In this document: positions 1-8,973 of the stretch, piece by piece
Numbering within the stretch: the first letter of the stretch is position 1
Layout of the letters: every line of letters begins with the position of its first letter
Assembly: GCA_903871605.1 (NCBI GenBank)
Contig: CAIQHF010000048.1
Location: 1-64,000, forward strand
From: an uncultured Sphingomonadaceae bacterium
GTDB lineage: Bacteria; Pseudomonadota; Alphaproteobacteria; Sphingomonadales; Sphingomonadaceae
Direction of reading: 5' to 3'
Length of the DNA: 64,000 bases
The notes under the pieces: generated by a model
What the model was told of the DNA's origin: nothing
Databases searched by the model: none
The model's input: the letters and a program-made list of their open reading frames with translations, nothing else
Translations under genes and position numbers: made by a program

Positions 1-242
1 CCGGCAGATAACCAGGCGTCCGCCCCAACCGGGATCGCATCGCGTCCGCGCTCCAAAGGTCGACGGCCCAGCCTTCCGGCACAGGCCCACCCGGCATCAG
101 GCGACGGCGAAGATGAAGGCCCTCGCGGGATCCGAGACCCCCGCAAACCCTCCGCTTGCACGAGGCACGCGAGGGCGCCGGCCGTTTCTCTCCCCTTGCC
201 ATGCGGCAGAGGCGGGAGAATTGCGTCCGCACATCCTACACC
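1..242. other. Non-coding or unassigned left edge
   Basis: I see no convincing gene here. The stretch is GC-rich with several short GC-rich inverted segments, and an isolated CCCCCGCAA motif near 147-155 recalls part of a cobalamin riboswitch, but the other conserved boxes are missing. It could include the end of a gene that begins outside the window. Confidence 0.4.
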
Positions 243-621
243 TGTTCCCCCGCGCAGGCGGGGGCCCAGTTCCCAGCTCTGGCTAGAAGCGCCACACCCG
301 CCACGGGCCCCGAGCCTGGGCCCCCGCCTGCGCGGGGGAACGGGGCCTCCTAACCGGTTCCCCGGCGCACGCCGGGGCCCAGGCCCCACCTCTCTGCAAG
401 AGCGCCACGCCCGCCACAGGCTGCGGGCCTGGGCCCCGGCTTTCGCCGGGGAACGGCTCGTGCTGCCTGCCCGGTTCCCGGGCGCACGCCGGGGCCCAGG
501 CCCCACCTCTCCGCACGAGCGCCACGCCCGCCGCGGGCTGCGGGCCTGGGCCCCCGCCTGCGCGGGGGAACGAGGCCTCTTCCCAAGCGGTTCCCCGGCG
601 TCTGCCGCCGGGTCCCGGGCG
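243..621. repeat. Cluster of extragenic palindromes (GTTCCCC...GGGGCCCAG family)
   Basis: Seven copies of a roughly 25-30 bp palindromic unit alternate in orientation: forward units of the form GTTCCCCGGCGcacGCCGGGGCCCAGGC and inverted units of the form CCTGGGCCCCgGCTTTCGCCGGGGAAC. Neighbouring copies face each other, giving three facing pairs and an odd last one, as in REP/BIME elements. The same family recurs as single pairs at 7299, 17409, 50600 and 51619. The cluster lies directly downstream of the mtnP stop. Confidence 0.85.
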
Positions 622-1506
622 TCACGCGTCGTTCGCGCCTTCCCGCGTCCGCCGCGCGAGGATCGCGTCGAGCTTCTGCGTCACCGCCGGATCGCGCGCC
701 GCGGGCGCGGTCAGGATCGCCTGGTCGAGCACCGTGTCGATCGGCGATGGCGTTCGCTCGGCCGGCAGCGCGGTCGCGAACGCCGCGACCAGCCGGCGCG
801 CGGTCGCCGAATTGGCGTGCATCTGCGCGACGACGTCGGTGGCGACGACGCCCGCCTCGTCCTCGCGCCAGCAATCATAGTCGGTGACCATGCCGACCAG
901 CGCATAGGGGAGCTCGGCCTCGCGCGCGAGCCGCGCCTCGGGCATCGCGGTCATCCCGATCACGTCGGCGCCCCATTGCCGATAGACGAGGCTTTCGGCG
1001 CGGGTCGAGAAGTGCGGGCCTTCCATCGCCAGATAGGTGGCGCCGGTGGCGACGTCGCCGCCGGCCTGCCGGGTCGCCTCGGCGGCGAAGGCGGAGAGCC
1101 GCTCGCATACCGGATCGGCGAGCGAGACATGCGCGACCAGCCCGGTGCCGAAGAAGCTCGCCGGCCGCGCGACGGTGCGGTCGATGAACTGCTCGACGAT
1201 CGCGAAGCGCCCCGGCGGCAATTCCTCGCGCAGCGAGCCGACCGACGAGATGGCGAGGATGTCGGTCGCGCCGAGTCGCTTGAGCGCATCGATATTGGCG
1301 CGCGCGTTGATCTCGGAGGGCGGGATGCGGTGCCCGGCGCCGTGGCGCGGCAGGAACAGCAGCCGCGTGTCGCCGATCCGGCCCTCGCGGATGCGGTCCG
1401 ACGGCGCTCCCCACGGCGTCACGATGTCGTGCCAGCGCGTCTCGGCGAGCCCGTCGAGCGCATAGAGACCCGAGCCGCCGATGATGCCGATCGTCCAGCC
1501 GTCCAC
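622..1506 (-). CDS. mtnP: S-methyl-5'-thioadenosine phosphorylase
   Basis: This 294-residue enzyme cleaves methylthioadenosine with phosphate to adenine and methylthioribose-1-phosphate in cytosolic methionine salvage. Family hallmarks are the N-terminal GGSGLY phosphate-binding loop, the PRHGAGH motif near residue 60, and the MTAMPEARLAREAELPYA substrate-binding segment near residue 190. The length matches the family. I chose a GTG start because a strong AGGAGGAGA ribosome site lies just upstream. The reading frame extends further, but that extension is antisense to the threonine aldolase gene. It is divergent from that gene, with 63 nt between the start codons. PNP/MTAP paralogues act on other purine nucleosides, so the substrate is inferred. 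Confidence 0.93.
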   Translation of the reverse strand: MDGWTIGIIGGSGLYALDGLAETRWHDIVTPWGAPSDRIREGRIGDTRLLFLPRHGAGHRIPPSEINARANIDALKRLGATDILAISSVGSLREELPPGRFAIVEQFIDRTVARPASFFGTGLVAHVSLADPVCERLSAFAAEATRQAGGDVATGATYLAMEGPHFSTRAESLVYRQWGADVIGMTAMPEARLAREAELPYALVGMVTDYDCWREDEAGVVATDVVAQMHANSATARRLVAAFATALPAERTPSPIDTVLDQAILTAPAARDPAVTQKLDAILARRTREGANDA

Positions 1507-1569
1507 GCGCGTCTCCTCCTGCGATGCGCGGTGGTTGACGCAAGCGCCCGGTCCCCGCAAGGGCCGATC

Positions 1570-2574
1570 ATGCGCTTCTTCTCCGACAACGCCGCCGCCG
1601 TCTCGCCCGCCGTGCTCGAGGCGATGCTCGCCGCCAACCAAGTCGACACCGCCTATGACGGCGATGCGCTCAGCCAGACGCTCGACGGCGTCTTCTCCGA
1701 TCTGTTCGGCACGGAGTGCGCGGCGCTGTGGGTGTCGACGGGCACCGCGGCCAACTGCCTCGCGCTTGCGGCGATGGTGCCGCCGCATGGCGGCGTCTTC
1801 TGCCACGCCGAGGCGCACATCAATTCGGACGAGGCGGGCGCGCCCGAATTCTTCACCCACGGCGCCAAGCTGATGCCGCTCGCCGGCGTCGGCGCCAAGC
1901 TGAGCCCGGAGACGGTCGCGGCCGCGCGCAGGGCGATCCGCGCGGACGTCCACCGCGTCCAGCCGCATGCGCTGTCGATCACCAACGCGACCGAATATGG
2001 GCTCGTCTATACCCCCGACGAGGTCGCCGCGCTGAGCGCGGTCTGCCGCGACCACGGTCTCGGCCTGCACATGGACGGCGCGCGCTTCGCCAATGCGATC
2101 GCGACGCTCGGCTGCCATCCCGGCGACGTGACGTGGCGCGCGGGGGTCGACGCGCTGAGCTTCGGCTTCGTCAAGAATGGCGGTCTGTCGGCGGAGGCGC
2201 TGGTGTTCTTCCGCACCGATCTCGCCGAGGTCGCAAAAATCCGCCGCAAGCGCGCGGGGCATCTCAACTCGAAGGGGCGCTACCAGGCCGCGCAGATCCT
2301 GGCGCTGCTCGAGGACGACCGCTGGCTCGTCAATGCGCGCGCCGCCAATGGCGCGGCGGCGACGATCGCGGCGGCGGCGGCGGGGCGGCTGCTCTATCCG
2401 GTCGAGGCGAACGAGCTGTTCCTGCGGCTGACCGCGGACGAGGCGGCGACGCTGCGCGCGGGCGGCTTCGACTTCTACGACTGGGGCGAGGGCGAGGCGC
2501 GGCTGGTCACCTCCTGGGATCAGCCGACCGCCGAGATCGACGCGCTGGCATCCGCGATCCGCGCGCTTCCCTGA
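1570..2574 (+). CDS. ltaE: Low-specificity L-threonine aldolase
   Basis: This 334-residue PLP enzyme of fold type I splits L-threonine or L-allo-threonine into glycine and acetaldehyde in the cytosol. The sequence shows WVSTGTAAN for phosphate binding around residue 55, HMDGAR with the cofactor-binding Asp around residue 168, and a SFGFVKNGG segment that places the Schiff-base lysine at about residue 202. This is the Pseudomonas-like version of the motif. The start is the ATG opening MRFFSDN; the frame upstream is a high-GC extension with no features. Divergent from mtnP. The stereopreference cannot be read from the sequence. Confidence 0.92.
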   Translation: MRFFSDNAAAVSPAVLEAMLAANQVDTAYDGDALSQTLDGVFSDLFGTECAALWVSTGTAANCLALAAMVPPHGGVFCHAEAHINSDEAGAPEFFTHGAKLMPLAGVGAKLSPETVAAARRAIRADVHRVQPHALSITNATEYGLVYTPDEVAALSAVCRDHGLGLHMDGARFANAIATLGCHPGDVTWRAGVDALSFGFVKNGGLSAEALVFFRTDLAEVAKIRRKRAGHLNSKGRYQAAQILALLEDDRWLVNARAANGAAATIAAAAAGRLLYPVEANELFLRLTADEAATLRAGGFDFYDWGEGEARLVTSWDQPTAEIDALASAIRALP

Positions 2575-2589
2575 TGCGCTCGCCCGATT

Positions 2590-2880
2590 CCGTTCGGCCC
2601 GAGCGCTGTCGAAGGCTGCGCGGCGGTGGTGGCTGTGCTTCGACTTCGCTCAGCACGAACGGGGGGCGGATCGGCGGCGACATGACCGGTGGCCATTCCT
2701 TCGATCGGCGTCCCCTCACGCCCGTTCGGCCCGAGCGCTGTCGAAGGCCACGCGGCGGTGGCGGCTGTGCTTCGACTTCGCTCAGCACGAACGGGGGGCG
2801 GACCGGCGGCGACATGACCGGTGGCCGCTCCTTCGGTCGGCGTCTCCTCACATCCGTTCGGCCTGAGCGCAGTCGAAGGC
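2590..2880. repeat. Tandem 132-bp repeat built on CGTTCGGCCCGAGCGCTGTCGAAGG palindromes
   Basis: A unit beginning CCGTTCGGCCCGAGCG recurs at 2590, 2722 and 2854 with an exact period of 132 bp. The first two copies are complete and nearly identical; the third is cut off after about 30 bp. Each unit carries a left arm (TTCGGCCCGAGCGctGTCGAAGG) and an inverted right arm (CTTCGACTTCGCTCAGCACGAACG), so a transcript could fold into long hairpins. It fills the gap between the threonine aldolase and the DMT transporter. Confidence 0.9.
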
Positions 2881-2923
2881 CACGCGGCGCCGCAACGGCG
2901 CCCGACGGGAAAGGGGGTAGGGC

Positions 2924-3865
2924 ATGAGCGAGCCGCTGACCGACACGCGTCCGCTCGATGCCGGCCGGCGCGCGCGCGTCGCGATCCCGTTCATCCTGTG
3001 CACGCTGATCTGGTCATCGACCTGGCTGGTGATCCACACCCAGCTCGGCGTGGTGCCGCCCGCCTGGTCGGTCACCTATCGCTTCGCCATCGCGGCGGTG
3101 GCGATGATGGCCTATGCGCGGTTCACCGGCGCCAGGCTCGGCTTCGACGCGCGCGAACATGGCCTCGCCGCGATCTATGGCATCGCTCAATATGCGCTCA
3201 ACTATTTCTGCGTCTATCTTGCCGAGCAGACGGTGACCTCGGGGCTGGTCGCGGTGCTGTTCGCGCTGCTGATCGTGCCCAATGCGCTGTTTGCGTGGAT
3301 CTTCCTCAAGCAGGGCGTATCGCGCGGCTTCCTGCTCGGCTCGGGCGTCGCCGCGATCGGACTGGTGCTGCTGTTCTGGCACGAGCTCGCCGCGATGCCG
3401 CAGGCGCGCGGCGCGATCTGGGCGGGGATCGGCTGGTCGCTGCTCGGCGTGCTGTTCTCGTCGATCGCCAACGTGATGCAGGCCAATCGCGCGGCGCGCG
3501 CGATCCCGGTCGCCGCGCTGATCGCCTGGGGGATGCTATGGGGGACCGCATTCGACGCGCTCGCGGCGTGGGCGATGAACGGGCCGCCCGCCTTCGATCC
3601 GTCCCCCGCTTATTGGACGGGCATCCTCTATCTCGGGCTGGTCGGCTCGGCGCTGGCCTTCACCTGCTATTTCTACGTGATCCGCGCGATCGGGCCGGGG
3701 CGCGCCGCCTATACCAGCGTGCTGAGCCCGGGGCTGGCGATGGGGCTGTCGACGCTGTTCGAGGGATATCGCTGGTCGCCCGAGGCGATCGTCGGCGGGC
3801 TGCTGTCGCTCGCCGGGCTGTTCATTGCGCTCCAGGCGAGGCAGTCGGCCAGGCCGGCGCGATAG
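2924..3865 (+). CDS. EamA/DMT superfamily transporter
   Basis: This 313-residue inner-membrane protein has about ten hydrophobic segments in two repeats, which is the EamA architecture of the drug/metabolite transporter superfamily. The first helix carries the typical LIWSSTWLVI pattern and the second repeat ends in a GGLLSLAGLFIAL helix. A GGGGGTAGGGC ribosome site precedes the ATG. Members export amino acids, purines or small metabolites, but no substrate can be read here. Its last 157 nt overlap, on the opposite strand, the annotated end of the neighbouring epimerase-like gene. Confidence 0.85.
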   Translation: MSEPLTDTRPLDAGRRARVAIPFILCTLIWSSTWLVIHTQLGVVPPAWSVTYRFAIAAVAMMAYARFTGARLGFDAREHGLAAIYGIAQYALNYFCVYLAEQTVTSGLVAVLFALLIVPNALFAWIFLKQGVSRGFLLGSGVAAIGLVLLFWHELAAMPQARGAIWAGIGWSLLGVLFSSIANVMQANRAARAIPVAALIAWGMLWGTAFDALAAWAMNGPPAFDPSPAYWTGILYLGLVGSALAFTCYFYVIRAIGPGRAAYTSVLSPGLAMGLSTLFEGYRWSPEAIVGGLLSLAGLFIALQARQSARPAR

Positions 3866-4632
3866 TCGGCGAAGCGCGGCGACCAGCCGAGCAGCCGCTT
3901 CGCGCGGCCGTTGGCGACGCGGCGATTCTCGCCGTAGAAGCCCCGCGCCATCGGCGACAGCCCGGCGTCGTCGAGCGAGAGCAGGGGCGGCGGGGGCAGC
4001 CGCAGCAGGCGGCAGGCCTCCTCGATCACCGCATTCTGGCTGGTCGGCCGGTCGTCGGCGATGTTGTAGATGCCCGGCGGCCCGGCGAAGGACGCGATCA
4101 CGCCCGCGACGATGTCGTCGACATGGATGCGGCTGAACACCTGGTCGGGGAGATCGACGCGGTGCGCGCGGCGCTCGCGGACGCGGTCGAGCGCCGAGCG
4201 GCCGGGGCCGTAGATGCCGGGTAGCCGGAAGACGCGCGCGTCGTCGCGCCATCCCTGCCAGCGCGCGTCCGCCTCGACACGCGCCGGGCGGCGGCCGGTG
4301 CCCGTGGGGGCTGACTCGTCGACCCAGGCGCCGCCCGTATCGCCATAGACGCCGGTCGAGGAGAGATAGCCGATCCAGCGCGCGGGCGCGTCGGCGAGCC
4401 GCGCGCCGTAGCGCGTCAGCACCGGATCGGCCCCCGCGGCATCGGGCGGCACCGAGGAGAGGATGTGCGTCGCCGCCGCGATCGCGGCGCGCACGCCGTC
4501 CGCGTCGTCGAACGCCAGCGTGTCCGGCGCGGCCGCGCGCCGCGTCGCGATCACCTGCCAGCCCTCGCCGCGCAGCCACCCGGCGAGGCGCGACGCGGTA
4601 TAGCCGAGACCGAAGATGAGCATTGTCGCCAT
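3709..4632 (-). CDS. NAD(P)-dependent epimerase/SDR-family protein
   Basis: This 307-residue Rossmann protein of the extended SDR (YeeZ-like) family has an N-terminal GLGYTASRLAGWL dinucleotide loop, SSTGVYGD around residue 92, and a conserved IYNIADDRP segment near residue 200. In relatives the protein normally ends near the segment reading YRAGLADCLA (about residue 255). Here the frame continues about 50 further residues antisense into the DMT transporter, so the natural stop may have been lost. The ribosome site is weak; an ATG at codon 4 is an alternative start. Divergent from pepN by 43 nt. Substrate unknown. Confidence 0.78.
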   Translation of the reverse strand: MATMLIFGLGYTASRLAGWLRGEGWQVIATRRAAAPDTLAFDDADGVRAAIAAATHILSSVPPDAAGADPVLTRYGARLADAPARWIGYLSSTGVYGDTGGAWVDESAPTGTGRRPARVEADARWQGWRDDARVFRLPGIYGPGRSALDRVRERRAHRVDLPDQVFSRIHVDDIVAGVIASFAGPPGIYNIADDRPTSQNAVIEEACRLLRLPPPPLLSLDDAGLSPMARGFYGENRRVANGRAKRLLGWSPRFADYRAGLADCLAWSAMNSPASDSSPPTIASGDQRYPSNSVDSPIASPGLSTLV

Positions 4633-4675
4633 GCCGTTCGTTGTAACCGCGCTTCCCCCTCCCTAGAAGGCCTTC

Positions 4676-7288
4676 ATGGACCAGCACGCCGCCATTGCCG
4701 CCCCGCCCGCCCCGATCCTCCGCCGCGACTATCGGCCGCCCGCCTGGCTGGTGCCGACCGTCCATCTCGACGTCGATCTCGATCCGTCCGCGACGCGGGT
4801 GCGCGCGCGGCTCGCGGTCGCGCGCAACCCCGCCGAGGGCGCGCAGCACGGCCCGCTCGCGCTCGACGGCGCGCCGGGGATGCGCCCGCTTGCGGTGGTC
4901 GTCGACGGCCGCCCGCTCGGCGAGGGCGAATGGCGGATCGAGGCGGACCAGCTGCTGGTCGATCTGCCCGGCGACGCGCACGTCGTCGAGACCGAGGTGC
5001 TGCTCGCCCCGGACAAGAACACGCAGCTGATGGGGCTCTACGCCTCGGGCGGGATGCTGTGCACGCAGTGCGAGGCGCAGGGCTTCCGGCGGATCACCTT
5101 CTTCCCCGATCGCCCCGATGTGCTCAGCCGCTACACCGTGCGGATGACCGCGGATCGCGCCGCCTATCCGGTGCTGCTCGCCAATGGCGACCGCATCGCC
5201 GGGGGCGAGGCGGACGCGGGGCGGCACTGGGCCGAATGGTCCGATCCTTTCCCCAAGCCCTGCTATCTCTTCGCGATGGTCGCGGGCGACCTGCAGGCCA
5301 ATCGCGACCGCTTCGTCACGCAGTCGGGGCGTACCGTCGAGCTCGGCATCTGGGTGCGCGAGGCCGATCTGCCGCGCACCGATCATGCGATGGCGGCGCT
5401 CAAGAGCGCGATGGCGTGGGACGAGCGCGTCTATGGCCGCGAATATGATCTGGGCATCTTCAACATCGTCGCGGTCGCCGACTTCAACTTCGGCGCGATG
5501 GAGAATAAGGGCCTCAACATCTTCAACTCGCGCTATATCCTGGCCGATCCCGAGACCGCGACCGACGCCGATTACGACGCGATCGCGGGCGTCGTCGCGC
5601 ACGAATATTTCCACAATTGGTCGGGCAACCGCGTCACCTGCCGCGACTGGTTCCAGCTCTCGCTGAAAGAGGGCTTCACGGTCTTTCGCGACCAGGAATT
5701 CTCCGCCGACCAGGGCAGCGCAGCGGTCAAGCGGATCGAGGATGTGCGCGTGCTGCGCGCCGCGCAATTCCCCGAGGATGGCGGCCCGCTCGCGCACCCG
5801 ATCCGGCCCGATAGCTATATGGAGATCAGCAACTTCTACACCGCGACGATCTACAACAAGGGCGCCGAGATCATCCGCATGATGCACAGCATGCTGGGTG
5901 CCGACGGCTTCCGCCAGGGCAGCGACCTCTATTTCGACCGCAACGACGGGACGGCGGCGACCTGCGAGGATTTCGTCCGCGCGATGGAGGATGCCAATGG
6001 CGTCGACTTCTCGGACTTCCGCCGCTGGTATGCGCAGGCGGGCACGCCGCGGCTCAAGGCGACGCTGACGCACGAGCCCGGCACCGCGGTCGCGCGGCTG
6101 CTGCTCGAGCAGACCGTGCCGCCGACGCCGGGGCAGCCCGACAAGCAGCCGATGCCGCTGCCGATCCGGCTCGCGCTGTTCGGCACGCGGAGCGGCGCAC
6201 CGATCGTCGAGGAGCGCGTCCATGTGCTCGGCGAGGCGCGCGCGGAGATCCTGTTCGAGGGCGTCGACGAGCCGCCGATATTGTCGATCAACCGCGGCTT
6301 CTCGGCGCCGGTGATCGTCGAGACCAACCGCACCACCGCCGATCTCGCCTTCCTCTCCGCGCATGACGACGATCCGTTCGCGCGCTTCGAGGCGATGCAG
6401 CAGCTGATGGTCGACACCTTGCTCGCCGCGATCGACGGTCGCCCGGCCGATGCCGAGCCGGTGATCGAGGCGGTGCGCGGCACGCTCGGCGATCCCGCGC
6501 TCGATGCCGCGTTCGTCGCGGAGGCGGTGGTGCTGCCGACCGAGGCGTTTCTGGGCGACCAGCTCGCGGTGGTCGATCCCGCCGCGATCCGCCGCGCGCG
6601 CGAGGCGTTGCGGCTGGAGCTCGGCCGCGCGCTCGCGAGCGACTGGCGCGCCGTCTATGCCGCAAACACCGCCAACCGCTTCGAATATACCCCGACCGGC
6701 AAGGGATCGCGCCGGCTGCGCTCGGTCGCGCTCTCCTATCTCGCCGCGGGCGAGGCGGCGGATGCGCCCGCGCTGGCGCTCGCGCAATATCAGGGCGCGG
6801 ACAATATGACCGACCGGATGGGCGCGCTCGGCGTGCTCGCCAACGGCACCGAGCCCGAGCGCGACGTCGCGCTCGCGGCGTTCCATGCGCGCTATCATGA
6901 CGATGCGCTGGTGCTCGACAAATGGTTCACCACGCAGGCGCTGTCGACGCGCGAGGATACGCCCGAGGCGGTCGAGGCGCTCGCCCGCCACGCCGACTTC
7001 ACCCTCGCCAATCCCAATCGGATGCGCGCGCTGGTCGGCGCGTTCGCGGCCAACCAATATGGCTTCCACCACGCGTCGGGGCGCGGCTACCGCTTCGTCG
7101 CCGACATGATCCTGGCCGCCGACAGGCTCAATCCGCAGTCGGCGGCGCGGCTGGTCGGGCCGTTCGGGCGCTGGCGCCGGCTCGAGCCCGCGCGTTCGGC
7201 GCTGATGAAGGCCGAGCTCGAACGGATCGCCGCGACGCCGGGCCTCAGCAAGGACGTGTTCGAGCAGGTCTCGAAGAGCTTGGCCTAG
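4676..7288 (+). CDS. pepN: Aminopeptidase N (M1 family)
   Basis: This 870-residue zinc aminopeptidase removes N-terminal residues from peptides in the cytosol. The exopeptidase GAMEN motif is at residues 273-277. The zinc site is HEYFHNW at 309-315 with the third ligand Glu332 in LKEGFT. All of these sit 12 positions later than in the E. coli enzyme, so the catalytic core is co-linear with PepN. The C-terminal alpha-helical domain is complete and the length matches the PepN subfamily. The start is the ATG at MDQHAA. Divergent from the SDR gene. Confidence 0.97.
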   Translation: MDQHAAIAAPPAPILRRDYRPPAWLVPTVHLDVDLDPSATRVRARLAVARNPAEGAQHGPLALDGAPGMRPLAVVVDGRPLGEGEWRIEADQLLVDLPGDAHVVETEVLLAPDKNTQLMGLYASGGMLCTQCEAQGFRRITFFPDRPDVLSRYTVRMTADRAAYPVLLANGDRIAGGEADAGRHWAEWSDPFPKPCYLFAMVAGDLQANRDRFVTQSGRTVELGIWVREADLPRTDHAMAALKSAMAWDERVYGREYDLGIFNIVAVADFNFGAMENKGLNIFNSRYILADPETATDADYDAIAGVVAHEYFHNWSGNRVTCRDWFQLSLKEGFTVFRDQEFSADQGSAAVKRIEDVRVLRAAQFPEDGGPLAHPIRPDSYMEISNFYTATIYNKGAEIIRMMHSMLGADGFRQGSDLYFDRNDGTAATCEDFVRAMEDANGVDFSDFRRWYAQAGTPRLKATLTHEPGTAVARLLLEQTVPPTPGQPDKQPMPLPIRLALFGTRSGAPIVEERVHVLGEARAEILFEGVDEPPILSINRGFSAPVIVETNRTTADLAFLSAHDDDPFARFEAMQQLMVDTLLAAIDGRPADAEPVIEAVRGTLGDPALDAAFVAEAVVLPTEAFLGDQLAVVDPAAIRRAREALRLELGRALASDWRAVYAANTANRFEYTPTGKGSRRLRSVALSYLAAGEAADAPALALAQYQGADNMTDRMGALGVLANGTEPERDVALAAFHARYHDDALVLDKWFTTQALSTREDTPEAVEALARHADFTLANPNRMRALVGAFAANQYGFHHASGRGYRFVADMILAADRLNPQSAARLVGPFGRWRRLEPARSALMKAELERIAATPGLSKDVFEQVSKSLA

Positions 7289-7298
7289 GGCGCTTACT

Positions 7299-7397
7299 GT
7301 TCCCCGGCGGAAGCCGGGGTCCAGGCCCAGCGCGCTTTTCAAGTGCCGCGTCCGCCACGGGCTCCGGGCCTGGGCCCCGGCTTTCGCCGGAGAACGG
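7299..7397. repeat. Paired extragenic palindrome between convergent genes
   Basis: An inverted pair of the GTTCCCCGGCGaaaGCCGGGGTCCAG family faces itself across about 40 bp. It lies just after the pepN stop and just before the end of the convergent lipoprotein gene. It can form a long hairpin on either strand and may act as a bidirectional transcript end, although no T-tract follows. Confidence 0.85.
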
Positions 7398-7402
7398 CTG
7401 GT

Positions 7403-8029
7403 TTAGCGCCCCACCCAGTCGGCAACCTGCGCGGCCACTTGATTAGCCACCGTGTTGAGCGCCGGCGCCACCCCCGCCGACGTCGCGGCACTCGCCGGCG
7501 CGCTCGCCGAGAAGCGGCGCGTCTGGATGCGGCCGTCGGGATATTGCAGCGTCGCGTCGTAGATCATCGCGACCTGCTGGCTGTCCACATCGAGCCCGAA
7601 TTGCTGGATCCGGCCGGTCAAGCGCAGCCCCGGCGCCAGATGATAGTCGCGCGGATCGAGCACCGGGCGATCGGTGCGCGCGCGGATCGTCTCGGCGAGC
7701 AGGTCGCGGAAGAGATGCGCGGGCGTGTCCGCCCAGGTCGCATCCTTGACATAGGCGAGCGTCGTCTGCCCCGATCGCACCGGCACGCGCACCGCCTGCA
7801 GCTCCATCGGCGCGATCGGATAGACGACGGTCACTGCGCGACCCGCCGCCACCGCCTCGCCGCTATCGGCGGGCGCGGTCTGCACGGGGGTCAGCCGCAT
7901 CAGCTGCGCGGGCGTCTTGGGGCCCAGGCTGATGCAGCCGGGCAGCGCGAGCATGGCCAGCAGCGCGGGCAGCGCGGGCAGGGACGGGGAACGCATCGGG
8001 CGGCGCATCTGGCGCATGGTCGTCCTCAT
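7403..8029 (-). CDS. ABC-type transport auxiliary lipoprotein (PqiC-like)
   Basis: A 208-residue predicted lipoprotein: a basic N-terminus and hydrophobic stretch lead into the lipobox LPGC, with the lipidated Cys at about residue 32. The rest resembles the ABC-type transport auxiliary component family (PqiC type), which pairs with MCE proteins in envelope lipid transport. It is the last gene of an mlaE-mlaF-mlaD-like operon and overlaps the MCE gene by ATGA. That context suggests it links the MCE tunnel to the outer membrane. An internal ATG at MRSPSLPAL would give a more classical signal peptide. Confidence 0.85.
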   Translation of the reverse strand: MRTTMRQMRRPMRSPSLPALPALLAMLALPGCISLGPKTPAQLMRLTPVQTAPADSGEAVAAGRAVTVVYPIAPMELQAVRVPVRSGQTTLAYVKDATWADTPAHLFRDLLAETIRARTDRPVLDPRDYHLAPGLRLTGRIQQFGLDVDSQQVAMIYDATLQYPDGRIQTRRFSASAPASAATSAGVAPALNTVANQVAAQVADWVGR

Positions 8030-8973
8030 TTGTGCGGCTTGTAGTCGGGCAGGCGCTTGCCGCCGAGCACACCCGTCGCCCCGCCCGAATTGAGCTTGGC
8101 GGCGGTCTGCGTCAGCGCCTCGGCCATGTCGGAAAGATCGCGGACGAGCTGGTCGATCTGCGGCGCGGTCTGCGTGGTCAGCTGGTCGATGCCGGGCTTG
8201 GCGTTCTTGAGCATGACGTTGAGATTGTCCGCGCTCTGCTTGGCCGAATGCGCGGCGTCGCGCAGGTCGCTCATCAGCGGCCGGCCCTGCTTGTCGAGCA
8301 GATCGTCGGCGTGGCCCGCCAGCCGGTCGATCGACGCGGCGGCATCGCCCGCCTGCTTCACCGTCACCTGCACGCCCTGCAGCGTCTGGCGTAGCTGCGG
8401 GCCTTGCGCCGCGAGATCGCTGGTCAGCGTGTCGATGTTGGAGAGGATGTGGTGGACCGAATTCTGGTTGCGGTCGTCGAGCAGCATGGTGAGCTTGGTC
8501 TCGAGCACCGACAGCTTGTTGAGCAGCTCGGGCGCCGAATTGAGCAGCCCCGCGAGCGTTCCCGGCTTGGTCGGGATCACCGGCACGCCGAACGGCCCGA
8601 CGTCGGTGATCGGCGGCTGGCCCTTCTGCGCGCCGGAGAGGTTGATCTGGCTGACCCCGGTGAAGCCGACGCCCGCGACGGTCGCGGTGGTGCCCTTCAG
8701 GATCGGCGTGTTCTCGTCGACCGAGATGCGCACGCGGACCAGCTCGGGGCTGTCGGGAAGCAGCTTGATGTCCTCGATCTTGCCGACCGGCACGCCCGAG
8801 AAGGCGACCACCGATCCCTTGGCGAGGCCGTCGACCGAATTGGGGAAGAAGATGTCGTAGCGCTGCTGGTGGCCGTTGCCGACCTGGCTCATCCAGATCA
8901 GGAAGGCGATCGCGACCGCGAGGATGCCCAGCACGACGCCGCCCACGAGGATATGGTTCGAGCGCGTCTCCAT
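8026..8973 (-). CDS. mlaD: MCE-domain lipid transport protein (MlaD-like)
   Basis: This 315-residue protein has one N-terminal membrane helix (about residues 9-29), then a single MCE domain (about 38-120, with the conserved VAFSGVPVGKIEDI and ATVAGVGFTGVSQI segments). A long helical C-terminal half follows (about 150-300) that would form the barrel seen in MCE hexamers. It is anchored in the inner membrane and faces the periplasm, passing phospholipids to or from the MlaE-MlaF transporter. It overlaps mlaF by one base. The longer C-terminus is as in alphaproteobacterial MlaD rather than E. coli MlaD. Confidence 0.92.
   Translation of the reverse strand: METRSNHILVGGVVLGILAVAIAFLIWMSQVGNGHQQRYDIFFPNSVDGLAKGSVVAFSGVPVGKIEDIKLLPDSPELVRVRISVDENTPILKGTTATVAGVGFTGVSQINLSGAQKGQPPITDVGPFGVPVIPTKPGTLAGLLNSAPELLNKLSVLETKLTMLLDDRNQNSVHHILSNIDTLTSDLAAQGPQLRQTLQGVQVTVKQAGDAAASIDRLAGHADDLLDKQGRPLMSDLRDAAHSAKQSADNLNVMLKNAKPGIDQLTTQTAPQIDQLVRDLSDMAEALTQTAAKLNSGGATGVLGGKRLPDYKPHK

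Noticed and set aside
100-240. Possible cobalamin riboswitch suggested by a CCCCCGCAA motif and nearby GC-rich stems
   Set aside because: The other conserved boxes (GCCACTG, AGGAGACCTGCC and the upstream GGTGaaAATCC) are not in the right order on either strand.
3536-7342. Very long open frame antisense to pepN
   Set aside because: It is a shadow caused by high third-position GC; it is arginine-rich and low in complexity, and pepN has all family motifs on the other strand.
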